Assembly: GCF_020405225.1 (NCBI RefSeq)
Contig: NZ_CP084478.1
Coordinates: 1-33,932 of the forward strand
Direction: 5' to 3'
Length of the DNA: 33,932 bases
From: Natrinema sp. DC36
GTDB taxonomy: Archaea; Halobacteriota; Halobacteria; Halobacteriales; Natrialbaceae
The notes beneath the pieces were generated by a model, which had not been told where the DNA came from, did no database searches, and was given only the letters and a program-made list of their open reading frames with translations. The position numbers and the translations under genes were made by a program. Positions 19,353-27,608 of the stretch are shown here, one piece after another; within the stretch, counting starts at the first letter, position 1, and the number at the start of each line of letters is the position of its first letter.

Positions 19353-22315
19353 TACAGAGAGCTACCCCCGAAGCTGAAGTTGAACAGATCTTCTTCCTCT
19401 TCGTCTCGCTTAGAATCACTCTCGTCGTCCCAACTTCCGAAGGAGCTCGAGGCCGCTTCCACCATCTCGTTGGCGTCCAAGAATCCAGTATCCCAAGTGT
19501 CGGACCCGAACGAGTAGTCGAAAGACATCTGCCGGGGCTGGGATGAATCGTCTGGGTCTGGCAAACGAAGACGACGAGGCCGGCCAGGAGAGCCAGGACC
19601 AGGACCAGGCTGTCCAGGCGTCGTCGGGAAAAGCGGACGATCACGATCGGGATCAAACGGTGGCTGATCTCCCGTCGGCGTCAGCGGCGACGTCGGCCCA
19701 TTGGACGGTGGCGGAAGCAGACCGGTATCCACATCTGACTCGGGCGTTGCCCCAGATCTTGTATCCGCTCTCGTTCCCGTGTCTGTCGTCGGTCCCGTGC
19801 CGAGGATCGTACCGGTATCTGTTCCGGAGTCGATCCCACTTTGCGTTCCCGTTTCTGTGGTTGTCGTTTCGGTTGATTCCTGCCCGATCGTCGTTCCGAC
19901 ACCGTCCATCACTCCATCGAGGCCACTCTGGGCATCAGCCAGTAGACCGAGCCCGTCTGGATCGGACCGACTGCTGATTCCGGTATCCTCTCTCGTCCCT
20001 GGCGGACCTTCGTCCTCGGAAGTCACCTGGGGCTGTTGTGCCTGATCCAGTAGCGCCATTGCGCCACCCGCGCTTGCCCCCCAGTTTCCGCTCCCCATCA
20101 ACGTCCGTGACCGTGCCGCTGACGCGGTTCGAAGATCTGTCGATGGAGTCGTCCGGCTTATCGCGTCGACGCCCCGGAGATCAGACTCGGGAGTCTGGCG
20201 TCCAATCTGAGCGGCCAGTTGTTTCTCTCGGGGAGAGAGATCGGAGTCACTGCTCGATCGCCGGAGCGATGACTGTGCATCGGTCGGTCCGCTTCGAGAC
20301 GTATCTGGCGATCGCGATGCGCTGTAGTCTCCGCCAGGACCATCAGGCGCTTCGTAGTCCCCGCCCGGTCGCGTATCGACAGTGCGCGGCTCGTCACCCC
20401 GCTCTTGTCGACGGCCTTCCTCGAGGCGTTTCTCCTTAGTTTTCTGCTCCGCTCGTTTCTTTGCGCCTCGAACATTCACGCCCCGTTCCATGTTCCCGAG
20501 TTCGTCTGCAAGTTCGTCGGGGATTTCGTCGAGAAGAATGCTGTCTCCCCCGTCTCCGGATCGGCTCGAGGACCCGCTGTCTCCATCCCGATCGCGTCCG
20601 ATCCGACCGATCGACATCTGGCCACGATCGTCGTCGGTCAGCGTCCGAGGGCGTCGGGTACCGCTATCCGAACGGGATCTCTGAATGTTGGGAGTCACAC
20701 TCCGACGACGCCGAATCGCTGCCCGTGCGCCTCTCGAAACACCAATCCCGACACCGGCACTGATGAGCGACTCCGATGCGATCGATCCAAAGGCGCGTGC
20801 GGGATTATCATCGATCTGTTGAGAGGTCGCAACAGCACTCCCAGCAACCGCCGCCGGAATCTTACCGGCGGCCTCACGCAGATTCGTCGCCGCGTATCCG
20901 GCCGTCTCTGCGGCCTCCATCCCGATAACCGGGGTACCAGCAACGAGGCCGGCAGCCCCTTCTCCGACGCCACGTCCAAACGAGCTAGCAGATCGATCAA
21001 CTCGATCTGCGGTCTGATCGAAGCCTCCTGCCTCGAGCGCCCCTGGGACCCCCGTATTGCTCCCAATTGCCTCGCCAACGTTGCCGGCAGTGTTTTGAGC
21101 ACCTTCCTGGAAGTCCCGTGCGCCTTGCTCGAGGTCGTCGAACGGGCCGATCGACCAGTCCCAGTCCCCGAATTGTTCACCTTCTCGAGCGTTGAACTCT
21201 CTCCCCGCCTCCTGAATCGGGGCCAAAACCTCCTGTACCCCGGTCTGTGGCGGGTCTGCTGGGTCGAAATCCATGACCGTCTCCTTGCCGGTCGAAGGCT
21301 CAGGCTCCTCAAGGAGATCTCCCTGCTGCTCCATTTTTTCCTGGACTTCGTCCACCGACACGTCACTCGGACTGTACACGCGCTCGCCGAGTGACCCGTC
21401 ATCATTCCAGTAGTACTCGATACCCGAAACGGTTACAGTCTGTCTCCCTCCCTCCGAGTACCCCTGCCTGAACTCGTCGGTAAGGACGTACGTCCCTTCG
21501 ACCTCGTCGTATCTGACATCACCTGAAGATACATCGACACCGAGCTGTTCCTCGTAGTACGACACCGCAGATTCTCGACGAAACTCATCGGTTAGGGCGT
21601 ACCCACCCTCTTCCTCGTCGTATCTGATATCGTCCGCACCGACATCGATATCGGTCTGCTGGTCGAATTGTGACGCTGCAACTTCTCGGCGGTACTCGTC
21701 AGTCGGCGCGTACGTGCCCGTTTCCTCGTCGTGTCGGACATCACTCGCGTCGGCTTCGACGCCGTACCTGTCCGTGAGCTGTCCAGCCCCCCACTCTTCC
21801 CACCCCTGTTGGTCGACCTGCTGTAGCTCGCGCCGTGGCTCGGACCCGAGCCCATACCAGTCGTCGGTCTGCCGGAGGTCGTCTTGACGATCGAGGTTGC
21901 TGAGTGGGCTGTTCGATTCATAGTACTGCGCTGCATTTTCTCGTCGGTCTGATTCGTCGATGTACGATTCTGCTTCATCCTGGACGTTGGAAATGCCCCG
22001 ATCGACTGCATCCCTGGCGTCCTCGACGAAGTCACCGATCGGGTCTCGGACATCTCCTCCAGTACCGGATCCAGAGGAACCACCGCTTGAGGGGCCCGAA
22101 CTCGAAGTTCCAGACCCGCTCGATCCGCTCGACCCACTCGACCCGCTCGATCCGCTCGATCCGCCGCCACCATCGTTGCTACCATCGTCGCCACCGCCCC
22201 CTCCGGAGACTGCGTCAACGGTGTCTCCAACGGCATCTGTGACCGTGTTCCCCACGTTTCCGACTGCGTCTGTGGCCTTTTCGGCGGTGTCCTGAATCGT
22301 GTCCAAGATCCCCAT
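19352..22315 (-). CDS. 987-residue repeat-containing, largely disordered protein
   Basis: Largest protein of the window. An amphipathic N-terminus (residues 1-36) is followed by a Gly/Ser linker (38-86) and a helical part (90-170). Three imperfect repeats of about 36 residues follow (178-284), each with DVRYDEEEGTYxLTDEFR-like cores. An Ala/Gly-rich, weakly hydrophobic region (about 425-530) contains GLVAGTPVIGMEAAE and LISAGVGIGVSRG. The remaining 450 residues are polar and disordered, ending in two FSFG-type motifs (DYSFGS, FNFSFGG). No enzyme motif is seen. A membrane-associated scaffold or internal particle protein is the best guess from composition and position. Confidence 0.7.
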   Translation of the reverse strand: MGILDTIQDTAEKATDAVGNVGNTVTDAVGDTVDAVSGGGGGDDGSNDGGGGSSGSSGSSGSSGSSGSGTSSSGPSSGGSSGSGTGGDVRDPIGDFVEDARDAVDRGISNVQDEAESYIDESDRRENAAQYYESNSPLSNLDRQDDLRQTDDWYGLGSEPRRELQQVDQQGWEEWGAGQLTDRYGVEADASDVRHDEETGTYAPTDEYRREVAASQFDQQTDIDVGADDIRYDEEEGGYALTDEFRRESAVSYYEEQLGVDVSSGDVRYDEVEGTYVLTDEFRQGYSEGGRQTVTVSGIEYYWNDDGSLGERVYSPSDVSVDEVQEKMEQQGDLLEEPEPSTGKETVMDFDPADPPQTGVQEVLAPIQEAGREFNAREGEQFGDWDWSIGPFDDLEQGARDFQEGAQNTAGNVGEAIGSNTGVPGALEAGGFDQTADRVDRSASSFGRGVGEGAAGLVAGTPVIGMEAAETAGYAATNLREAAGKIPAAVAGSAVATSQQIDDNPARAFGSIASESLISAGVGIGVSRGARAAIRRRRSVTPNIQRSRSDSGTRRPRTLTDDDRGQMSIGRIGRDRDGDSGSSSRSGDGGDSILLDEIPDELADELGNMERGVNVRGAKKRAEQKTKEKRLEEGRRQERGDEPRTVDTRPGGDYEAPDGPGGDYSASRSPDTSRSGPTDAQSSLRRSSSDSDLSPREKQLAAQIGRQTPESDLRGVDAISRTTPSTDLRTASAARSRTLMGSGNWGASAGGAMALLDQAQQPQVTSEDEGPPGTREDTGISSRSDPDGLGLLADAQSGLDGVMDGVGTTIGQESTETTTTETGTQSGIDSGTDTGTILGTGPTTDTGTRADTRSGATPESDVDTGLLPPPSNGPTSPLTPTGDQPPFDPDRDRPLFPTTPGQPGPGPGSPGRPRRLRLPDPDDSSQPRQMSFDYSFGSDTWDTGFLDANEMVEAASSSFGSWDDESDSKRDEEEEDLFNFSFGGSSL

Positions 22316-22316
22316 C

Positions 22317-23201
22317 TCAGATCACCCCCGCCATCTGGAGAGTGAGCAGCACGCTCTCTCCGCCGCCTCCGCCGCCACCCATCTGGTTGTCGATGAACCA
22401 GAAGATTGCGAGCATGAACACCGCGCCACCGATGAACGCGCCGATGACGAGCAGCGCGATCTTCAACTGTGCGCCTTTGCTCAGCTCGGTCAGTCGGCCG
22501 ATGTCGAACTGGTCCTGGAGGTCTTTCTGGGAGACCTTCTGGTAGTACATCTCCCAGGCCTTGTTCCAGTTCAACACGAGGCCGTCAGCATCGCCGGGCG
22601 GCTTCCCATCGATGAGGATCTGCTTGTCCTCACCTTCGCCCGTCTCAACCCATGAGCCGGCCTCGCGTCGGTTTGCGATGTAGGCTTGGATCGGTTCGAA
22701 GACCTCGGCACTCCCTCGGAGCGAGAAGACGATCGGGATCTCGCCGAACAAGTAGTACGGGTTGTGACCTTCGGCGTCGAACGAATATTTCTCGCCGTTG
22801 GTCGTGTGGTACTCCTTCTCTTCGGACTGGATGCTCGCTCCACGAGGGAAGACCGCTCGGTCACCGTACGCGCTGAAGACGAGGACATCGGAGCGTGCCA
22901 GGTCCTTCTTGAGGTTGTAGCCGGCCTTCACCAGCGCATCGCCGAGCCGTTGGGATCGAGGGATGAACTTGAGGACGAACAGTACCGGCACGATGAGGAG
23001 CATCGCGACGGCCTTGACGGATGCTGTGACGAAGCCACCGGCGGACTCGTAGAGGCCGTCTGCTTTTGATTCGGCGGCGTCACTCCAGCTCGAATTATCC
23101 GAGTCGGCCTGTTCGCTCTCGACCTCGCTGTCTGCGTCCTCGAGGCCGTCCCATTCCTCTTCGACTTCCTCTGCATCGAGACCCGAATTAGCGTCCGACA
23201 T
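22317..23201 (-). CDS. Membrane protein with central soluble domain
   Basis: A 294-residue protein. An acidic, disordered N-terminus (1-55) precedes a hydrophobic segment (about 60-84), a soluble alpha/beta domain of about 150 residues (LARSDVLVFSAYGDRAVFPRG ... QKVSQKDLQDQFDIGRL), and a second helix (about 248-272). A Gly-rich linker and a short hydrophobic end (LLTLQMAGVI) follow. The soluble part faces the cytoplasm if both helices are simple spans. It could be a membrane-bound assembly factor. Unrecognised family; starts immediately at the previous gene's stop. Confidence 0.65.
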   Translation of the reverse strand: MSDANSGLDAEEVEEEWDGLEDADSEVESEQADSDNSSWSDAAESKADGLYESAGGFVTASVKAVAMLLIVPVLFVLKFIPRSQRLGDALVKAGYNLKKDLARSDVLVFSAYGDRAVFPRGASIQSEEKEYHTTNGEKYSFDAEGHNPYYLFGEIPIVFSLRGSAEVFEPIQAYIANRREAGSWVETGEGEDKQILIDGKPPGDADGLVLNWNKAWEMYYQKVSQKDLQDQFDIGRLTELSKGAQLKIALLVIGAFIGGAVFMLAIFWFIDNQMGGGGGGGESVLLTLQMAGVI

Positions 23202-23791
23202 CAGCCGAACACCTTCTCCTGAGCCTTCTTCAGCCGGCCCTTGCTGTTGTCGTCATCGATACGTTGGACGCGCGTTTCGACGGTCGTGTCCGCCGTCTTG
23301 CTGAGACCGACGTGATCGATACCGAGGAACTGCATCGCGGTTCGGACGTCGATCAGGGCGGCCCGGACGGCACGGCGCTCTTCGTCGGTCCAACGGTCTT
23401 TGACCGGCTTGTCCGGTCGCCGGTGAGCGCCCTGGGCGATCTCGAGGAACGGCCCCGTGCAGAGTCGACCGCGATCGCGCTCACTGATGACGCGTTTCGC
23501 CAGCGCCAGGTTCGAGAGTTCGATCTTCTGGCGATCGTCCTCGTCGTAGTAGGTCGTGACGTTGGTCCCGGAGAGGTGAGGTTGGAGGACGTCCTCGATC
23601 TCCTCGAACTCCGGCGACTCGATGTCTGGATCTTGCAGAATGCTGAGGAAGTCGGTCGGCTCCATGTCACCCATCGGATCGTCCTTCTGGGCTTCGTGGT
23701 GAGCGGCCTGGGTACTCTGCGCCGTAACCTGCTCTTCCTCTCGCATTCGCGACTGTTCTTTCGGATCGGGTCTATTCTGTTTCTGATTCAT
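23201..23791 (-). CDS. Soluble hypothetical protein
   Basis: A 196-residue polar protein with a disordered Gln/Glu-rich N-terminus (1-45) and a mostly helical remainder. Notable segments are LALAKRVISERDRGRLCTG, WTDEERRAVRAALIDVRTAM and a basic C-terminus. No membrane helix, making it one of the few soluble products of this operon; it may link the membrane proteins to cytoplasmic cargo such as DNA, as the C-terminus is positively charged. Overlaps the preceding gene by 20 bases. Confidence 0.6.
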   Translation of the reverse strand: MNQKQNRPDPKEQSRMREEEQVTAQSTQAAHHEAQKDDPMGDMEPTDFLSILQDPDIESPEFEEIEDVLQPHLSGTNVTTYYDEDDRQKIELSNLALAKRVISERDRGRLCTGPFLEIAQGAHRRPDKPVKDRWTDEERRAVRAALIDVRTAMQFLGIDHVGLSKTADTTVETRVQRIDDDNSKGRLKKAQEKVFG

Positions 23792-24074
23792 TTTTCATAC
23801 TCTCCGTTGGATACACTCCGAACACGGCACCGCCAAGCGCAAACCCGCAGATCGCTGCTAAAAAGAGGCAAAGCGCCTGCATCGACTGGCTCGCCATCGT
23901 TATCGTTTCGCCGTTCGAGACGACCACGACCTCGCCGGACCCGACGAGTAGAAACGACCAGGAGGCCATCGCGACGAGCAGCGGAAGCTCGACGTGCGTG
24001 TCGAATCGGTAGAACGCGAGGAACGTGCTCCCCAGGGCGATCACAACGAGAACGAGGTAGAGGCCAAAGTACAT
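23772..24074 (-). CDS. Small membrane protein, three helices
   Basis: A 100-residue protein with hydrophobic segments at about residues 1-20, 30-50 and 66-88 and a short acidic tail. The ATG at 24074 is fixed by an ATGA overlap with the previous stop. The larger ORF in the same frame extending to 24308 is antisense-like in composition upstream of this ATG and is rejected. Unknown role. Confidence 0.6.
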   Translation of the reverse strand: MYFGLYLVLVVIALGSTFLAFYRFDTHVELPLLVAMASWSFLLVGSGEVVVVSNGETITMASQSMQALCLFLAAICGFALGGAVFGVYPTESMKNESETE

Positions 24075-24544
24075 CAGCGGCCACCTCCTGCGTTGTCGAC
24101 GATCCCGGTGATCGCCACGAGGAGCGTCATCGCGCCCGCGATGAGCGAGAAGATCGCGATGATCGTGAACAAAAGCCCCAGAACGCTTGACCCAGCATTG
24201 AGCCAGTCGCTCTTCCCTTCGTCGTATGCGTACGTAATCGCGACCTCGTCGGTGTCCTCGAGCGTCCCGTTTTCGACCGCCCGGATGGAACCGTTGGACG
24301 TCTCCCACTCGTAGTTCGACTCAGCGACGACAGAGCCGTTGGAATAGACCGTCTCGTTATCGTAGAACTGCGTCGCGACCGAGCTCTTCGAGACGGGTTC
24401 CCAGCTGGCCGTCGAGATCGAGACGGACTCGTTGTCGACGACCTCCGTTTCAGCGGGTGCGTCCGCGAAGGCACCGCTGATCGCGGGGACGAGGATCGCC
24501 CCGAATAGAACGAAGGCTCCAACGACGATTATCTTGCTCTCCAT
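24074..24544 (-). CDS. Secreted or anchored surface protein with C-terminal helix
   Basis: A 156-residue protein with an N-terminal signal or anchor (IIVVGAFVLFGAILVPAISGAFA, about 5-27) and a beta-rich ectodomain with several sequons (NES, NET, NGS, NGT) at about 30-110. A C-terminal hydrophobic segment follows (about 120-147). Ectodomain size and layout suit a small surface subunit. The family is unrecognised; an archaeal pilin was considered, but no pilin cleavage motif is evident. Confidence 0.62.
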   Translation of the reverse strand: MESKIIVVGAFVLFGAILVPAISGAFADAPAETEVVDNESVSISTASWEPVSKSSVATQFYDNETVYSNGSVVAESNYEWETSNGSIRAVENGTLEDTDEVAITYAYDEGKSDWLNAGSSVLGLLFTIIAIFSLIAGAMTLLVAITGIVDNAGGGR

Positions 24545-24579
24545 TGGCGGTCAGAAAACTGGTGGGTGAAATCGGCTTC

Positions 24580-25014
24580 TTAGCGCCCCATTCCGCCGCG
24601 TCCTCCGAACATGTTCATGGCGAAGTTCGCGCCGGCGACGATGATGCCGATCCCGACGAGGGACAGTGCAGCGACCCCGTAGGTCGCGAACTCACTTGTC
24701 ATGTTTCCGAACGGACCGTCAGCCTCCTGGACGACGTCCAGTCCGAAGACCATCGACAGGACGACGATGACCATCGCTGCGACGATCAGCGCCGCGCCGA
24801 TGCCCTTGATGAGCTCGACGATCGGAGCGTGGGTGACCATCTCTCGATCGATGGTCTTCGTAGTCCCGCCGGTTGCGAGGTCGAGAAGGCCGCTGACGAG
24901 TCCGAGCATCGTCAGAACGGCCATCATGAAACTGTTCTTCGCATCGTTAACTGCCCGCCGCCCTTTTGCATGGTAGTGCTCTGGGTTTTGGACAGCCTGG
25001 CTGGCAACTGCCAT
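24580..25014 (-). CDS. Three-helix membrane protein, first gene of the operon
   Basis: A 144-residue protein with a polar, basic N-terminus (1-28) and three hydrophobic helices (about 29-46, 65-90 and 110-130), ending in a Gly-rich tail (MFGGRGGMGR). The ATG at 25014 is chosen because a TATA-like TTATTA lies 26 bases upstream, implying a leaderless transcript. As the promoter-proximal gene of 15 it should be made in the largest amount, so it is a candidate major membrane component of a particle or vesicle. Confidence 0.68.
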   Translation of the reverse strand: MAVASQAVQNPEHYHAKGRRAVNDAKNSFMMAVLTMLGLVSGLLDLATGGTTKTIDREMVTHAPIVELIKGIGAALIVAAMVIVVLSMVFGLDVVQEADGPFGNMTSEFATYGVAALSLVGIGIIVAGANFAMNMFGGRGGMGR

Positions 25015-25036
25015 ATCGCGCGAGTGCTGAGCGACC

Positions 25037-25044
25037 GTAATAAG
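25037..25044 (-). promoter_or_regulatory. Promoter of the 15-gene surface operon
   Basis: Minus-strand CTTATTAC centres about 26 bases before the ATG at 25014, so transcription should start at the first codon. It lies 80 bases from an opposing promoter at 25120-25130, so both operons can be controlled from one short intergenic region. Confidence 0.55.
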
Positions 25045-25119
25045 ACCCAGTGGCCAGACAACCGCAATCCTGCACCGGAACGTACGCAGAGGTGAGGGAC
25101 AACACCAGTTTAACGACAA

Positions 25120-25130
25120 CCGTTATGTAG
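25120..25130 (+). promoter_or_regulatory. Promoter of the ATPase operon
   Basis: CGTTATGTAG is centred about 27 bases before the ATG at 25152, again predicting a leaderless transcript. Confidence 0.45.
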
Positions 25131-25151
25131 TAGAACCGCCGTTTAGGGCCG

Positions 25152-25367
25152 ATGTCTGGGCAAAAACCACCAAGAGTGCTAGAATCCCGTATGAAGCCTC
25201 GTATCAACGGAAATTCGCTGTATCTCTGTATCGATAGGGAATTCTTAAAAAACAAAGGAATTGACGTGACCGACGAGGAAACGGTCCCAGAAGAGATTCT
25301 CACCGAGCTTCACAAAGGCGGACGTCGGGACGGTGAGATTGTTATCCACTTAGAAGACGATGAGTAG
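25152..25367 (+). CDS. Small hypothetical protein
   Basis: A 71-residue protein: a basic start, then a possible strand-helix pattern (RINGNSLYLCIDREFLKNKGI) and an acidic C-terminus. The opening loosely recalls AbrB-like swapped-hairpin proteins, but too little is conserved to assign it. First gene of the plus-strand operon; its last eight bases overlap the next gene. Confidence 0.55.
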   Translation: MSGQKPPRVLESRMKPRINGNSLYLCIDREFLKNKGIDVTDEETVPEEILTELHKGGRRDGEIVIHLEDDE

Positions 25368-26010
25368 TTACAATGACAGTGGCGAGGGGCAGAGAAGCGC
25401 TCGTCGGCAGATCATCGAAGAGGCACAGGTAGTCTGCCATACGGCCCGATCAGAGTATCAGCAGGTGAGCAAGCTAAACGATGGAGAAGTCCCTCGAGAG
25501 ATCAGTCTGCGATTCCAGCAGGCCGTGACGGATTACTACTGGTCGTTGAGGCCACTCCGAGACGAACAGGTAGTTCAGGACTTCTGGGAGAGCACCGTGC
25601 TCTCCGAGGACTGGACGTACGAGGAGGTTGTCGTCAAAGGGTCAGTTGAAGCCGATCTCCATAAGCCAGGTATCCAGATCTCTCGAGAGCCACAGACAAT
25701 CGAGAAACCGTATCTGGGTCTCGAGACGATCAAAACTCATCTCGACGGAGAATTCGAGACGAAGACCGTGGTCAAAACCGGCGCTCGAGGCCGACGAGAA
25801 GAGACTGTTCGTCGGCAGAAGATCCTCGAACCCGAGATCCTGCTCGATATCTCTGGTGTCCTGGACGACGCCGCAGCGAAACTCGGGTTCATGCCGGATG
25901 TCAAACAGAAGGATCCGAAGGACAGCCCGAACATGGGCGATCTCCGCGGCCTGCTCGTTGATCGCGGCCAAACAGAGGCCGCAGAAAAACTTCCAATAGG
26001 TGAGGACTGA
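25360..26010 (+). CDS. Conserved-looking partner of the ATPase
   Basis: A 216-residue soluble protein. A helical N-terminal half (RRQIIEEAQVVCHTARSEYQQVSK, QQAVTDYYWSLRPL) is followed by a beta-rich part around residues 85-150, including the conserved-looking YLGLETIKTHLDGEFETK and a basic GARGRREETVRRQK stretch, and a helical C-terminus. No known motif. It is joined by TGATG to the P-loop ATPase gene, so a complex with that ATPase is likely. A DNA or protein adaptor role is possible but unproven. Confidence 0.65.
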   Translation: MSSYNDSGEGQRSARRQIIEEAQVVCHTARSEYQQVSKLNDGEVPREISLRFQQAVTDYYWSLRPLRDEQVVQDFWESTVLSEDWTYEEVVVKGSVEADLHKPGIQISREPQTIEKPYLGLETIKTHLDGEFETKTVVKTGARGRREETVRRQKILEPEILLDISGVLDDAAAKLGFMPDVKQKDPKDSPNMGDLRGLLVDRGQTEAAEKLPIGED

Positions 26011-26915
26011 TGGCGACAACAGCACAGCAATTCCTGAGTACACCGGTCGATCCGAATGAGTATACGACGAGCGAGGAAGGGCAAGCCCCAGAGATTCGAG
26101 AGCCAGATCACCAGATCCCGGTCGACACGAATTTCTCTGGCCCGTTCTTCAGAGCGATCGGCAAACGAAAGTTGCAGGGTCGAGATGCAAAAACGCTGGT
26201 CACCGCCGATCACGCGGAAACCGGCGTCGGGAAATCGAGTTGCTGCGACTTCCTCGGTTACGTTTGCGACACGACCGAGGACGGGTTCTCGGAAGAAAAA
26301 GTCGCGATCGACCCGCCAGAGTTCTTCGATCTCTACGGAGTGGTTCCTGCGGAGTCGGCGATCGTCCTCGAGGAGGGTGAGCAGCTGGACGCTCGACGAG
26401 CGATGTCGAACGAGAACGTCGACGCCAGCCACACCTGGGCGAAGGAGCGGATCCGCGAACTGATCGCGTTCATCAATCTCCCCAGTCCGGAGATGATCGA
26501 CGGCCGGCTCGAACTACTGGCCGACTTCTGGATCAACATCGAAGTCAGGGGAAGAGCTCGCATCTACAAGAAGAAGATCAATCGCATCAAGCGAGTGGTC
26601 TACTACGAAACGATGCAGGTCCTCGAGTGGCCGAACATGGACGGGTCGGATACCTTCCAGCTGATGAAACAGCAGAAGGAGGACCACCTTGACGACGATG
26701 ACAGTGGCGTCAACTGGGTTCGGCAGTCTGAGGTCGATAAGATGCTCGAGCAGCGGGAGAAAGAGGTCCGCCGCGAAAGCCGCGATGAATACATCCGGAA
26801 GTTGGTGAATGAATGCGGCTGTAGTCGGTGTGAAGAGGAGTTCAGACAAAAGGACATTGCACCGGCTTTCGACTTATCGCCGGGAAGAGTCAGCCAAATC
26901 GCCCAAGACCGATGA
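26010..26915 (+). CDS. P-loop ATPase with C-terminal HTH
   Basis: A 301-residue ATPase. Walker A is AETGVGKS (69-76, with Ala in the first position), Walker B is AIVLEEGE (117-124, acidic pair), and an RGRARIYK region (180-187) may supply an arginine contact. A coiled, charged segment (about 225-265) leads to CGCSRC and a helix-turn-helix-like end (DIAPAFDLSPGRVSQIAQD). The ATPase core with a DNA-binding tail suggests DNA handling: transfer, packaging or loading. It is the only energy-using protein beside the membrane operon, so it is the natural motor or regulator for that module. The exact ATPase clade is undetermined; a replication or transcription role is also possible. Confidence 0.78.
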   Translation: MATTAQQFLSTPVDPNEYTTSEEGQAPEIREPDHQIPVDTNFSGPFFRAIGKRKLQGRDAKTLVTADHAETGVGKSSCCDFLGYVCDTTEDGFSEEKVAIDPPEFFDLYGVVPAESAIVLEEGEQLDARRAMSNENVDASHTWAKERIRELIAFINLPSPEMIDGRLELLADFWINIEVRGRARIYKKKINRIKRVVYYETMQVLEWPNMDGSDTFQLMKQQKEDHLDDDDSGVNWVRQSEVDKMLEQREKEVRRESRDEYIRKLVNECGCSRCEEEFRQKDIAPAFDLSPGRVSQIAQDR

Positions 26916-27140
26916 TTAATTCAATAGCATCTATAATCGCGGGACGGCGTAGGGATCGACTCGCAATAATAATAGAACCGGCACAATATGTACTATATTA
27001 CACGCATAGCGAAAGAGCCAGACCTATTTTAGCTCGAGGCAGGGGCGGGTGCGGGGAGGTGTCCCAGTTAGTGTCTGTTCTGATTCGAGGTATGGGTCGA
27101 GATCGTCGTCGACGTCAGCTCGATCTGGAGGTGACCGACC
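26916..27140. other. Intergenic region within the plus-strand operon
   Basis: This gap has an AT-rich first half, with a TATA-like TACTATATTAC near 26990-27000, and a GC-rich second half. An 18-codon ORF (27092-27148) is rich in Arg and probably not a gene. GGAGGTGA at 27127-27134 is an excellent ribosome-binding site for the next gene, so that gene is probably leadered and may have its own promoter. Confidence 0.4.
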
Positions 27141-27608
27141 ATGTCTGAGTCAACGGAGAAGTCATTCGACGAGCTCGTCGACGACGTCGGCGCCGATCCA
27201 GCGCCGGACGGTCGGGGCCGATCGCTCCACGATCAGCTCTCGATCTACGCTGCTCTCCCAGCTCAGTGGCTGGTGGTCAGATTCTTCAATTGGACGATGG
27301 ACCAGAGTATTCTCCGACGTCTAGATCCAGACCGATTCGAGATCATCACACCGGATTCGGTGTCTGAACGAGAAGCAGGTGAGTTAGAATCGTTGCTCTG
27401 GACACTTCCTTGCACGTTTTATCTGGGCGTGTTTCTGTGGATGCATCCGGTGTTAAACCCTGCAGCATTCGACACCTGGAGCATAGTCAATAATATCGCA
27501 GTTCTCCTCGCGGGCGCGGTTGCAATTCTATCTACGCGGAGAGCGGGTAAACTCACGGTTGAGGTCACGCACCAGGACGACCGCCTCGAGGAGGTCGATG
27601 GTCGATGA
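27141..27608 (+). CDS. Membrane protein
   Basis: A 155-residue protein preceded by a near-perfect ribosome-binding site. A polar N-terminal region with an amphipathic stretch (SIYAALPAQWLVVRFFNW, about 34-52) precedes two hydrophobic helices (about 85-103 and 112-130) and a polar tail. Possibly membrane-associated at its N-terminus as well. Unrecognised. Overlaps the next gene by four bases. Confidence 0.62.
   Translation: MSESTEKSFDELVDDVGADPAPDGRGRSLHDQLSIYAALPAQWLVVRFFNWTMDQSILRRLDPDRFEIITPDSVSEREAGELESLLWTLPCTFYLGVFLWMHPVLNPAAFDTWSIVNNIAVLLAGAVAILSTRRAGKLTVEVTHQDDRLEEVDGR

Noticed and set aside
20405-21394. 329-codon plus-strand ORF inside the 987-residue gene
   Set aside because: It is antisense to a repeat-containing protein in a continuous operon. 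The ORF is a GC-rich artefact.
22100-22165. Short tandem repeats as a mobile or regulatory array
   Set aside because: They encode the Gly/Ser linker of the 987-residue protein and reflect simple codon repetition.
23788-24308. Longer ORFs overlapping the 100-residue membrane gene
   Set aside because: Upstream of 24074 these frames are shadows of the signal-containing 156-residue protein; the ATGA junction at 24074 fixes the real start.
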